Source of the DNA: an uncultured Paracoccaceae bacterium
GTDB lineage: Bacteria; Pseudomonadota; Alphaproteobacteria; Rhodobacterales; Rhodobacteraceae
Assembly (NCBI GenBank): GCA_938092015.1
Contig: CALKOT010000094.1
Location: 1-59,506, forward strand
DNA: 59,506 bases
Direction: 5' to 3'
Shown here: one piece after another, positions 1 to 8,688 of the stretch
Numbering within the stretch: the first letter of the stretch is position 1
Layout: each line of letters opens with the position of its first letter
Made by a program: the position numbers and the translations under genes
The notes under the pieces: generated by a model
What the model saw: only the letters and a program-made list of their open reading frames with translations
What the model was told of the DNA's origin: nothing
Databases searched by the model: none

Positions 1-58
1 GCGCTTCCAACGCCACCTTGGCCTTAAAATGATCTGTAAAGTTCCGGCGCTTCGCCAT
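1..58 (-). CDS. IS3-family transposase OrfA, N-terminal fragment cut by the window edge
   Basis: Reading leftward from the ATG at 58-56, the 19 visible residues begin MAKRRNFTDHFKAKVALEA, which matches my memory of the N-terminus of IS3-family OrfA proteins (helix-turn-helix, DNA-binding half of the frameshifted transposase). An AAGGGA ribosome binding site lies about 7 bases upstream. The rest of the gene is outside the window, so it cannot be said whether the element is complete or active. Confidence 0.75.
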   Translation of the reverse strand, partial: MAKRRNFTDHFKAKVALEA

Positions 59-124
59 CTTCGTATCCCTTCAAACGTTTGGAATACACCTTAGGTGACT
101 GTCAGGTTTTCTAGGACCACTTCA
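1..124 (-). mobile_element. End of an IS3-family insertion sequence
   Basis: The region before the OrfA start codon is short and ends, on the minus strand, with TGAAGTGGTCCTAG. IS3-family elements have terminal inverted repeats that begin with TG and lie roughly 50-70 bases from the orfA start, so base 124 is the probable element boundary. The other end and any target duplication lie outside the window, so the boundary is an inference. Confidence 0.55.
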
Positions 125-558
125 ATTCACCCAGTCCGGGCTGGTTGTTTCGCTGGCGGCTTTGGAGAAAACGAGTTTCAGCGCAACAGATGTCCAAACC
201 TGGAAGGGATTGGACGAAACCGCGATCAGGGGCCGTGAAGGGAAGGTTTGATTGTTCGAGTATGTTGGCCAAGCCGGAAGTCATGGCATTTGATGTTTCG
301 AATGCTTCAAGCCAACGCTAATCGGAAGATCAGTCTAGCACTTCACTAAGAGGTTTCTTTACGCCTTTGGCCTTGCAGTGTGAATGATAGCGGCGTGTGA
401 TTTGCATCTATCCTGCCGACGGCGCCGTTTCGCCCGCAATGACGTTGCGAAACAGGTAGCTGCGGCGCCTTATGGTCATTCGCAAGACAACTTAGTATGT
501 GGGGGCGATTGTTCATCGTTACTCTGGCCCCAGAGGCCGCCACCGTCCGGAACCGCCC
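125..558. other. Gene-free stretch between the IS element and ftsY
   Basis: These 434 bases hold only short, unconvincing open frames on both strands and no similarity I recognise. The stretch must contain the ftsY promoter. It may also include remnants of whatever the insertion sequence interrupted. In related genomes ftsY often follows a tRNA methylthiotransferase gene; none is visible here. Confidence 0.5.
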
Positions 559-1866
559 ATGAGCTTCTTTCGCAAACTTAAAGACCGTTTGACGAAATCT
601 TCGTCCAAGATCGACAAAGGCGTCGAGGCCCTAATGGACGATGGCGATGTGGTGGAAGAAGCTGCAGCGCCAGAACCAGTGGCGCCACCGCCAGTTGCGC
701 CAACGCCAGCGCCTGCTCTTCAGCCAACCCCCACGCCTGAACCGCAGCCCACGCCACAGGCTGAGCCTGCACCTCAGCCGGAACCGGCGCCTCAGCAGCC
801 GGCACCTGAACCAACCCCCACGCCGCAGCCAGCTCCACAACCTCAGCCGACACCGACACCGACACCGGCGCCAACTCCTGTTCCAACACCGGAACCAGCC
901 CCGGCGCCGGAACCAACGCCTGCACCCGAACCAACGCCCGCGCCAAAACAGGGCCTCGCCGCCCGTTTGATGGGCGCTGTCCGGGGTGGGGGCGCCGCCG
1001 CTGCAGCCGCCGTAACGCCGAAAGTCGTCAAGAAACGTGTGCTTGATGATGATATGCTTGAGCAGCTCGAAGAACTGCTCATCACTGCGGATATGGGCGT
1101 TGAAACGGCGATGCGCGTTTCAGCCAATATGGCGGAAGGCCAGTTCGGCAAACGCCTTGGCGCAGATGAGATCAAGTCGCTGCTGGCCGCAGAAGTCGCA
1201 CGCATTCTCGAACCTGTCGCCCGCCCCCTGCCGATCTACGCCAAGCGCCCACAGGTCGTTCTGGTTGTCGGTGTAAACGGGTCAGGCAAAACAACGACAA
1301 TTGGCAAACTGGCGAGCCAGCTGAAATCAGCCGGTAAATCCGTCGTCATCGCTGCAGGCGACACGTTCCGCGCCGCCGCGGTCGAACAGCTGCAGGTCTG
1401 GGGTGAGCGAGCCAATGTGCCAGTCTTGACCGCGCCCGAAGGGTCCGATCCTGCCTCATTGGCGTTTGAGGCGATGACCAAGGCAGAGGCTGATGGCGCT
1501 GACCTGTTGCTGATCGACACTGCAGGCCGGTTGCAGAACCGGGCCGATCTTATGGCTGAACTGGAAAAGATCGTCCGCGTCATCCGCAAGAAAGACCCCG
1601 ACGCGCCACATAATACGTTGCTGGTACTCGATGCCACCACAGGCCAGAATGCGCTGAGCCAGGTTGAGGTCTTTCAAAAAATCTCGGACGTTTCAGGCCT
1701 GATCATGACCAAACTGGACGGCACCGCCAAAGGCGGCGTGCTGGTCGCACTGGCCGACAAGTTCGGCTTGCCGATCCACGCGATTGGGGTCGGTGAACAG
1801 ATAGATGATCTCAGCCCGTTCGATCCGCAGGAATTTGCCGACGCGCTGACCGGGGCGCGTGAGTAG
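559..1866 (+). CDS. ftsY: Signal recognition particle receptor FtsY
   Basis: FtsY is the membrane-associated SRP receptor GTPase that docks ribosome-SRP complexes on the inner membrane. The 435-residue protein starts with a basic amphipathic stretch (MSFFRKLKDRL), which fits the usual membrane-targeting helix. A Pro/Glu/Gln/Thr-rich low-complexity segment then spans about residues 35-135, where many FtsY proteins have an acidic A domain. The NG domain follows with the P-loop GVNGSGKTTT, DTFRAAAVEQL, DTAGR and TKLDGTAKGG motifs. An upstream in-frame start at 499 is possible, but the N-terminus from 559 fits the family and has GGAA just upstream. The stop codon overlaps the next gene by 8 bases. 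Confidence 0.97.
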   Translation: MSFFRKLKDRLTKSSSKIDKGVEALMDDGDVVEEAAAPEPVAPPPVAPTPAPALQPTPTPEPQPTPQAEPAPQPEPAPQQPAPEPTPTPQPAPQPQPTPTPTPAPTPVPTPEPAPAPEPTPAPEPTPAPKQGLAARLMGAVRGGGAAAAAAVTPKVVKKRVLDDDMLEQLEELLITADMGVETAMRVSANMAEGQFGKRLGADEIKSLLAAEVARILEPVARPLPIYAKRPQVVLVVGVNGSGKTTTIGKLASQLKSAGKSVVIAAGDTFRAAAVEQLQVWGERANVPVLTAPEGSDPASLAFEAMTKAEADGADLLLIDTAGRLQNRADLMAELEKIVRVIRKKDPDAPHNTLLVLDATTGQNALSQVEVFQKISDVSGLIMTKLDGTAKGGVLVALADKFGLPIHAIGVGEQIDDLSPFDPQEFADALTGARE

Positions 1867-2947
1867 GCGGTCGCCACACCACCATTTCACCCGCCGCGCG
1901 TTCCTGACCGCTACGGCGGCTGCGGCGCTATATCCGCGCGCCGCCAACGCCGCCCCACACGCCGAAGACATCCGTCGCGCGGTAGGCGCGCCTGCCGCTG
2001 GCATTGCGTTTCAACGCCAGGGACAGGTCACATTGTCAGTCGCAGGCAAACGAGCCATCGGCCATGAAACGGCGGTCAGCGAGGATGACCTGTGGCATCT
2101 CGGATCTCTGACCAAATCAATGACCGCCGTGCTGGCGGCACGGCTGGTTGAACAAGGCGTCATCAGTTTCAACGACACTATCGGCCAACGGCTCAATGGC
2201 GTGGCAAAGCCATTGCGGGCCGTGACGCTGGAACAACTTCTCCACCATCGTGGGGGCCTGGCGGCAAATGCGCCGCCCAAGGCCGCAATCAAACTGCAAG
2301 GTTTGGAAGGGACTACCGCCGCCCCGGAACTCCGCCGCCAGTACCTTGCCACTGTGCTTGAGGACGCCGTGTTGCCCGCAGGCGCTTTCCTTTATTCCAA
2401 CGCCGGCTACGTCGCCGCCGCAGCAATGATGGAAGCTGCGACAGGCCGAACCTGGGAAGACATGATCGGGGAGGAGGTTTTTGCCCCCCTCAACCTTGCC
2501 ACGCCCGGTTTCGGCCCGCCCGGCGCATCGACCAATGCACCGGATCAGCCCTGGGGCCACACCAAAAGCGGTGAAGTTATCGCCTTTCCCCCGGTAAAAA
2601 CCTCAGACAACATTCTGGCGCTTAACTCCGCAGGCCGGGTTCACATGTCACTGGCCGATTTCCTGACCTATCTGACAGCCCACGCCCAGCGCGCCCCGAT
2701 CCTGAAACCGGAAAGCTGGGCGAAATTGCACAAGCCCGTTGCGGACGCCAGTGCAAGCTACGCAATGGGATGGGTTTCGCCGTCAGACGCAGTGCGCATG
2801 CATTCCGGTTCGAACACCATCTGGTTTGCGACTGGCGGGTTCAACACCAAAGGCGACGCCATCGCCATCGTGACCAATATCGGCAATGGCGCGAATTTGC
2901 CCGGCCCGGTGGAACAACCTGCATTGGATTTCCTGACTGGTGTTTGA
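1859..2947 (+). CDS. Serine hydrolase of the beta-lactamase/penicillin-binding family, probably exported
   Basis: This 362-residue protein has the class C beta-lactamase (AmpC/EstB/DD-peptidase) fold signature. The nucleophile motif SxxK is present as SLTK around residue 80, and a YSN motif follows about 100 residues later. An HSGSN sequence near residue 315 sits where the family has its third (KTG/HxG) box. The N-terminus (RRAFLTATAAAALYP) resembles a twin-arginine signal, so export is likely. It starts at GTG 1859 inside the end of ftsY and its stop overlaps the next gene, so it is cotranscribed with ftsY. Substrate is unknown; esterase or peptidase activity are both possible. Confidence 0.85.
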   Translation: MSRRSPHHHFTRRAFLTATAAAALYPRAANAAPHAEDIRRAVGAPAAGIAFQRQGQVTLSVAGKRAIGHETAVSEDDLWHLGSLTKSMTAVLAARLVEQGVISFNDTIGQRLNGVAKPLRAVTLEQLLHHRGGLAANAPPKAAIKLQGLEGTTAAPELRRQYLATVLEDAVLPAGAFLYSNAGYVAAAAMMEAATGRTWEDMIGEEVFAPLNLATPGFGPPGASTNAPDQPWGHTKSGEVIAFPPVKTSDNILALNSAGRVHMSLADFLTYLTAHAQRAPILKPESWAKLHKPVADASASYAMGWVSPSDAVRMHSGSNTIWFATGGFNTKGDAIAIVTNIGNGANLPGPVEQPALDFLTGV

Positions 2948-3854
2948 ACAACTGAATGACTGGGTCCTCGCCATCGAAGGGAACGAGGCGGGCAAACGCT
3001 GGGCGCTGATCCTGGCGTTGGTGTCAGCCGCCGCCCATGCCGCATTTGGCGCGATCCAGAAATGGCGTGACGCCGACCCCTGGATCATAAGAGGGTGCAT
3101 CGACATCTGGTTCCTGGTGATCGCACTGCCACTCGCAGTGTTCGTCTTTCCAACGCCTGAATGGGAACTTGTCCCAATACTCATCGGCATGTTCCTGATC
3201 CACTCTACCTACAAGCTGCTGCTCGCCGCCGCTTACGCCCGCGGCGCCTTCACCGTGGTCTATCCGGTCGTGCGTGGCATCGGTCCGCTCGCGACAGTCA
3301 TCCTCGCGTATTTCGTCTTCGCTGAGACGCTGCGGCTGGGCCAGTGGGGCGGAATCGCGTTGTTGTCAGCGTCAATCATGGCGCTGGCGGCGGTAAACCT
3401 GCGCGGCGTCACCATTGGTCGCGACGTGCTGCTGGGCGCGCTTGGTTTTGCCGTGCTGACCGGGATCATGGTCGCGGTTTATACGATCTATGACGCGTGG
3501 GGCATCAGGCTGGCGGATAACGCCTTTACCTTTCTGATCTGGTTTTTCGTAACAGAAGGCCTGCTGTTTCCTTTCATTTCATACCGCCGATGGCGATCAG
3601 TGGAAAACCCGCCTGCGCCGGTCCCGTTGCTGCTGCGCGGCCTGATCGCATCGTGCTTCGCCTTTGCCAGCTTTGGGTCCGTCATGCTGGCGACGCGATT
3701 GGACAGCGTCGGCGAGGCTGCCGCCCTGCGCGAAACCTCAGTCATCTTCGCAGCGGTCTTTGGCTATCTGTTCCTGAAGGAAAAAGTCGGCCCCATTCGC
3801 GGCGGTCTGATGGTGCTGATCGCCCTTGGCGCAGTGCTGGTTGAGTTTGGCTGA
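2940..3854 (+). CDS. EamA/DMT-family membrane transporter
   Basis: The 304-residue protein has about ten hydrophobic segments arranged as two EamA repeats, the architecture of drug/metabolite exporters. The conserved end of the first repeat (YPVVRGIGPLATVILAYFVFAE) is shown here by its key residues RG, P and E near residues 104-122, and the second repeat ends with ETSVIFAAVFGYLFLKE. The start is GTG 2940, overlapping the upstream stop by 8 bases. A neighbouring DMT transporter after ftsY is common in Rhodobacteraceae. Substrate cannot be told from sequence. Confidence 0.88.
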   Translation: MFEQLNDWVLAIEGNEAGKRWALILALVSAAAHAAFGAIQKWRDADPWIIRGCIDIWFLVIALPLAVFVFPTPEWELVPILIGMFLIHSTYKLLLAAAYARGAFTVVYPVVRGIGPLATVILAYFVFAETLRLGQWGGIALLSASIMALAAVNLRGVTIGRDVLLGALGFAVLTGIMVAVYTIYDAWGIRLADNAFTFLIWFFVTEGLLFPFISYRRWRSVENPPAPVPLLLRGLIASCFAFASFGSVMLATRLDSVGEAAALRETSVIFAAVFGYLFLKEKVGPIRGGLMVLIALGAVLVEFG

Positions 3855-3946
3855 CGCTGCGTTTTGCCACCCCGCCAATGGCCTTGCCCTGCCAGCATGT
3901 TAGGTCAGAGCCATGAGAATACGCCCGTCATGATCAAGACCCTGGA

Positions 3947-5170
3947 ATGATCAAATCCATAGCCCCATGGCTGATCGCAGCGGCGTTCCTGTTGGCGCTG
4001 CCGCATATCTTCGCCTCAAACAGCGCGATCACCATCATGAACCAAATGGCGGTCACTATCGTATTCGCGCTGTCCTACAATATGCTGTTGGGTCAGGCGG
4101 GTATGCTGTCATTCGGCCATGCGATCTACATGGGCCTTGGCGGATACTTCGCGATCTATTCGATGAACTGGCTGTCTGTGACGCAGATCCCGATCCCCCT
4201 GCCCTTCCTGCCGATTTTTGGCGGGCTGTTCAGCCTTGGGATCGCGATGATCATCGGCTCATTCTCAATCCGCCGCGCGGGGGTCGTATTTGCGATGATC
4301 TCGCTTGGGATTGTTGAGCTAATCGCGTCCTACGCAATCATCACCTACGGGTTCTTCAACGGCGGTGGCGTTGGCGGGGACCGCACTTATGTTTCACCCT
4401 TCTTTGGCATCGAATTTCTCCAGCAAAGCGAAGTTTACTACCTCGTCATCTTCTGGCTGATGCTGTCCACCCTACTGATGTACCTGTTCACGCGCACTCC
4501 TATCGGGCGCATGGCCAACGCGGTCCGCGACAACCCGGAACGCGCTGAATTTGTTGGCTATTCCGGTTATTGGGTTCGGTTCTATTCGTTCTGCGGCGCC
4601 GGGTTCTTCGCCGGGATCGCCGGGTCGCTTTTCGCCGTGACGTATGAGATCACAACCGTCGAAAACTTGAACGTAGAGGCGTCAGGGACAATCCTGATGG
4701 TCACGTTCCTGGGCGGTGTCGGGTTCTTTTTTGGCCCTATTATCGGGGCGGTGGTCTTTACGATACTGTCCACGATCCTGGGCCTGCATACAGAGCTTTG
4801 GCACATGTATATCGGCGCTCTGTTCGTGGCGACGGTGATGTTCTTTCCCAGCGGGCTGGCTGGTGTGCTGGCGATGCACGGTCCGGTTCTACGGTCTGGG
4901 CGCGTAGCGGGCGTGATAGGACCTTATTTGCAAACACTCGTTCCTGCCGCCATCAGCATTTTAGCATTGGCGGGGCTTTGCGAAGTTTTGCTGTACAGCC
5001 GGAATGCGCCGTTGGGCGAGACACAGATGACGCTCTATTGGCTTAGTTTTGATAGCCACAGCGTTGCGCCGTGGATTGTGCTGGCGGTGCTGTTTGTTGC
5101 TGGTTTTTGGCTGGCGCAGAGGGCAGCGCCAGGATTGGCGGCGGCATGGGGTGAGGCGACGAAGCCCTGA
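3947..5170 (+). CDS. Branched-chain amino acid ABC transporter permease, LivM type, without partner genes
   Basis: The 407-residue polytopic protein matches LivM permeases: the N-terminal half contains LSYNMLLGQAGMLSFGHA and the transmembrane core includes the EAA-like loop with TPIGRMANAVRDNPERAEFVGY. Typical LivM proteins are about 300-340 residues; after the core ends near residue 310, this one adds two more predicted membrane segments. No LivH, LivG, LivF or binding protein lies within the window. A six-codon frame (ATG 3930) overlaps the start codon. The gene is either an orphan subunit using partners encoded elsewhere or a remnant of a lost operon. Confidence 0.85.
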   Translation: MIKSIAPWLIAAAFLLALPHIFASNSAITIMNQMAVTIVFALSYNMLLGQAGMLSFGHAIYMGLGGYFAIYSMNWLSVTQIPIPLPFLPIFGGLFSLGIAMIIGSFSIRRAGVVFAMISLGIVELIASYAIITYGFFNGGGVGGDRTYVSPFFGIEFLQQSEVYYLVIFWLMLSTLLMYLFTRTPIGRMANAVRDNPERAEFVGYSGYWVRFYSFCGAGFFAGIAGSLFAVTYEITTVENLNVEASGTILMVTFLGGVGFFFGPIIGAVVFTILSTILGLHTELWHMYIGALFVATVMFFPSGLAGVLAMHGPVLRSGRVAGVIGPYLQTLVPAAISILALAGLCEVLLYSRNAPLGETQMTLYWLSFDSHSVAPWIVLAVLFVAGFWLAQRAAPGLAAAWGEATKP

Positions 5171-5217
5171 AGCTTGTCTCTGAAAACTAGGAACATGCCG
5201 CCCGGCGCGAAAGCGCC

Positions 5218-5955
5218 CTAAACTTCGTCAGGCTCACCCGCCTTCACCCATTTTTCGTATTCCTTCACCGCTTTTTCGTTGGGCGGATACAACCCCGGTA
5301 TCGCATCGCCCTTCGCCAACCGTCGGTTCACCCAGCCTTCAACATGGTCTTGCGCCATGCCGCCCTCAGCCACACTTTTGGCGAAAGCGGCGGGGATGGC
5401 GACGACGCCTTCGTCATCTCCGACAATGATGTCGCCCGGAAAGATCGTGACGCCACCACAGGAAACCGCGCACTGGCTGTCGATCAGCATCAGCTTGGTA
5501 AAGCTGGGCGGCGGGGCGCTGGCGGTCGCGCAGACCGGCATGCCCAGATCAACAATTTCCGGGATATCCCGCATCCCCCCATCGGTCACCGCCGCCGTAA
5601 CGCCACGCATCTTCAGGCGCATCAGGATATTGCCGCCAAGGATGCCAACATCATTCCGCCCATTCGCGTCCATCAACATGACTGCGCCCTTGGGAATACC
5701 CTCGACAATAGGCGTCATCAGATTGTCGGGGTGGTTCAGGTATTGCTGGGGATGCATGTCCTCACGCATCGGAACATAGCGGAGCGTGTAGGCAGGCCCC
5801 GCAAATCGCGGCTCACCCGGGTTCAACGGCATCACGTTGCGCAGTGAGGCGTTGTAGATGCCATGGTTGCTCATCAACTGGGTCGTGATCGTCGGCGTTG
5901 ATACCTGGCGAAGCTGTTTTAGGGCGGCTTTTGAAACCTTTTTGGGCTTGGGCAT
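5218..5955 (-). CDS. RraA-like protein (4-hydroxy-4-methyl-2-oxoglutarate aldolase fold)
   Basis: The 245-residue sequence resembles the RraA/HMG aldolase family: early STPTITTQL, the GPAYTLR strand, and the central VTDGGMRDIPEI motif with the arginine and aspartate that bind substrate and metal in the aldolases. GDIIVGDDEGVVAIP follows. Family members are either divalent-metal-dependent aldolases/decarboxylases of oxo-acids or, in Enterobacteria, RNase E regulators. The long N-terminal extension and lack of an obvious RNase E context favour a metabolic role, which is inference. AGAGGA precedes the ATG by about 9 bases. Confidence 0.85.
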   Translation of the reverse strand: MPKPKKVSKAALKQLRQVSTPTITTQLMSNHGIYNASLRNVMPLNPGEPRFAGPAYTLRYVPMREDMHPQQYLNHPDNLMTPIVEGIPKGAVMLMDANGRNDVGILGGNILMRLKMRGVTAAVTDGGMRDIPEIVDLGMPVCATASAPPPSFTKLMLIDSQCAVSCGGVTIFPGDIIVGDDEGVVAIPAAFAKSVAEGGMAQDHVEGWVNRRLAKGDAIPGLYPPNEKAVKEYEKWVKAGEPDEV

Positions 5956-6023
5956 CTTGGGCTTCCTCTGCTGGTGTTTTGGCGACTATGGCAGATTGCC
6001 GGCGATTGACCAAAACCCACGGC

Positions 6024-7715
6024 TCACCCCCACCCGAACAGTAGCCTTTGTGCGACCAGTTCTGGCTTTGCTGGGATCAGCAGGTGCCCCGCCCCTGCGA
6101 CAGTCTCAAGCGTCATGCCCTGATGCGCTGCAACCAGTTCAGTGATGGCGGCCAGTGGCGACACCGGGTCTTCTTCGCCGTGCAGCGCCAGCACGGGGGC
6201 GGGAAATGACGCGATTGCGGGTTCCCAATCGCGCATAGCGGTGACGAGTTCATCCGCGCCAGCGCCGTAGCCCTGCGCCGTTGTTAATTCGACCGCTGCG
6301 TCAAACTCAGCAATCACATCATCGCGGGCGGCCAGTTTTGTATCCGATGGCGAAGCGGCGAACTTCTTGTCCAAAAACCGCGCTACGCCCATCCGCAGAT
6401 ACATCCTGAGACGGCCACTGAGCAAAAGTCGCAACAGCGCCTTGTTCGATCGGGCAGCCAGCATCAGCGCCGCCGTCATTGTCGCCGATGCGCCGGCATG
6501 GCGGGCCACATAGGATGGCGGCGGCAAAGATCCGACGATCACCAGCCGCTCAATAGCAGCGGCAAGACCTTTGGCGGCGACGCGAAACACTTCTGGAACG
6601 CCGCCGGAATGCGCAAGGATCGGCGCCTGTTCGACCCCGATCTGCGACAGCACCGCCAGGATATCATCAGCAATCGTTTGATCACGGTCAGCGCTGTCAG
6701 GTTCCGGATCGGACTGGCCAAACCCCGGACGGCCAATGATATAAAGGGCCAACCCCGCATCGCGAAACACCGCCTCAGTCGCGGTCGGAAAGCTATAGAC
6801 CTTAGCGCCGTGCATGAAGATTGCAGGCGCGCCGGCCGGATCGCCACAACGCAAAACTTCGACCGAACGCCCCCCCGGTCGCATCACATCGAACCGCTTT
6901 CGCGTCGGGCGGCTTGTCGCCCGCGCCAGACCGCCGATTTCTTCGGTAAAGCGGCTCATAGCCTGACTGGACCGCATCAGTTCAGCCTGCCCGCCTACGC
7001 CTGTCTTTTCCGCGATGCTTTGAAACTGGGTGCGGATTGTTGCATGCGATCGCCCGCGATCTTCAGCAATTCGGCGCAGTGAAGCCCCGTCGCAAAACGC
7101 GGCGAGGATCTCGGTCTCAGCCCCTGTCAGACCGTAGGCGCGCCCCATCAGATCAACCGTTTCGGGGCGCATCACCGGATCCACGATGAACAGCAGCGCA
7201 CCAGGCGCTGCATCCGGGCCGATCGGGCTGGCCATTACAGCAAGCGTCGCGCGCCTGTCATCTGCATCACGAGCGGGATGCAGGCTGACGCCCTGCCCGA
7301 CATCGCCATTCAGCGCCGTGCCCCGGACCAACGCGCCCAGCGTTTCGGCGTCATCTGGCTGATACGCCAGCGCCTAAACACGTTCTGCCTTTGCACCCGC
7401 TGCACGGTTCTACGCGGCTTCATTACTGCCAATGATGACGCCATCGGCGCGGATCAGATAGGCGGGCGAAGTTGATAACCGCAGGTTCGCCATTGCAGTG
7501 CGCCCCGGGCCTTCGCGCTGCTGCAATAACGTCGCCTGATCCAAAGCACGCGCCAGATCGCGACTGGCGCGTGCTTTGGATCTGTCCAGCGCATCTGCGC
7601 TTCCCTTGGTCTGCGCGACCAGATCATCCGTTAGATCGGTGTAGCTTTCCGGACTGACGGCAAGCGCTTCGATCTTGCGAAAAAGCTCTGCCCGGATCGC
7701 CTCATCATCATCCAT
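6024..7715 (-). pseudogene. LuxR-type HTH / alpha-beta hydrolase fusion gene with two in-frame amber codons
   Basis: Read from ATG 7715, the frame runs without a shift to TGA 6024 but contains TAG at 7412-7410 and TAG at 7376-7374. The first part ends in a PAS-like segment (SPAYLIRADGVIIGSNEAA). After the second TAG come a LuxR-type HTH (LTGAETEILAAF, SHATIRTQ) and an alpha/beta hydrolase with a GxSxG-like AHSGG nucleophile elbow and a late GAGH motif. All the parts of one protein of about 563 residues are present in one frame, so this looks like a single gene broken twice within 36 bases. The 3' part could still be made from GTG 7331. Confidence 0.75.
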
Positions 7716-7857
7716 CCAGTTCGCCCTTGTCAGTTGCCTGCCCCTGACTAAACGGACGCGGGCGTCAGCGCATACAGCAATCGCATCATGCGCAGAGGAG
7801 AAGAGGCGGGCAAGCAGAGGGTGAGGGCGAAGAGCCCCTCGTAGCACGAAGAGACCG

Positions 7858-8583
7858 ATGAAGAGCAAAATGAACCAGTTATACGCCACAGTGCTAAAGG
7901 CGGGGCTGACTACCGCCCTCTTCGTAGCCGCGCCGGTTGCGGGCTTAGCCGCCTCAATCGTCGCCGCTGAATACGAATTTGGCAGCGGCAATGACGATGT
8001 CCCGATTTCATCCGGGTCCGGGCGCGCCAACCTGATACCGCCAACTATAGGCGGGACGTTGGAAACGTATTCGTTCTTGGTGAACGAAGCCTCGACCGCA
8101 TTCACGACCTCAGCGAATTTTCCATTGCGGTTCAGAATGGATTTTCGCCGCGATGACCCCGGCGGCGTTCTGTACGAAACTTCGCTGGCGACGGTTCAAT
8201 TCACTCAGTCCGATTTCACAAATCTGACGCCACGCACAATTGCGAACGGAATGACATTTCTGCGAAAGGACTGGGACCTTTCAACTTTTGATCTTGATAT
8301 CGAAGCAGGCGACGTACTGTCGGTATCATTCAGGTCAAACCCACGGCTTGATCTTCTGATCAACAACGCAGACGCGCCGGGGGCCTTACCGCAGCCAGCG
8401 ACCCAAAATCTAGCCTTGACCAGTTTCGTGACGACCCTGCAAACCGAACCTCAGTCGCTGATCTACCAGCTGACGGTGAATGATGGCGGTGTTTCGGCAG
8501 TGCCGGTCCCACCGATGCTGCCCGCTATGGTTATGGCGCTGTTTGGTCTGGGGGCCATCCACCGTTGGCGTCAGCGCGCCTGA
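7858..8583 (+). CDS. Exported protein with a PEP-CTERM-like (VPLPA-type) C-terminus
   Basis: The 241-residue protein has an N-terminal signal peptide (hydrophobic core TTALFVAAPVAGLAA) and a beta-rich, Asp/Ser/Thr-rich body with no family I recognise. It ends in the tripartite tail VPVPP, a hydrophobic helix, then RWRQR. That tail resembles the VPLPA variant of PEP-CTERM sorting signals, which exosortases cleave in the cytoplasmic membrane. No exosortase gene is visible in the window. A second ATG four codons in (7870) could be the true start. A hairpin at 8612-8640 ends the transcript. Confidence 0.75.
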   Translation: MKSKMNQLYATVLKAGLTTALFVAAPVAGLAASIVAAEYEFGSGNDDVPISSGSGRANLIPPTIGGTLETYSFLVNEASTAFTTSANFPLRFRMDFRRDDPGGVLYETSLATVQFTQSDFTNLTPRTIANGMTFLRKDWDLSTFDLDIEAGDVLSVSFRSNPRLDLLINNADAPGALPQPATQNLALTSFVTTLQTEPQSLIYQLTVNDGGVSAVPVPPMLPAMVMALFGLGAIHRWRQRA

Positions 8584-8611
8584 ACGAGGTGAAGCTACAA
8601 TGGTGGGGCTG

Positions 8612-8646
8612 GCCCCGCGGGCCTGATTGGCTCGCGGGGCTTATGT
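8612..8646 (+). terminator. Rho-independent terminator after the PEP-CTERM-like gene
   Basis: The perfect 8-bp stem GCCCCGCG / CGCGGGGC (8612-8619 with 8633-8640) encloses a 13-base loop and is followed by TTATGTTT. It lies 29 bases after the stop codon. Confidence 0.6.
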
Positions 8647-8688
8647 TTCAAGCCAGACCCGCCGATCCGGCATGACGGCTAACAGGTT

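Noticed and set aside
843-1205. Long antisense frames over the Pro-rich part of ftsY
   Set aside because: They arise from the repetitive, G+C-rich codons of the ftsY repeat and have low-complexity Gly/Val/Ala composition.
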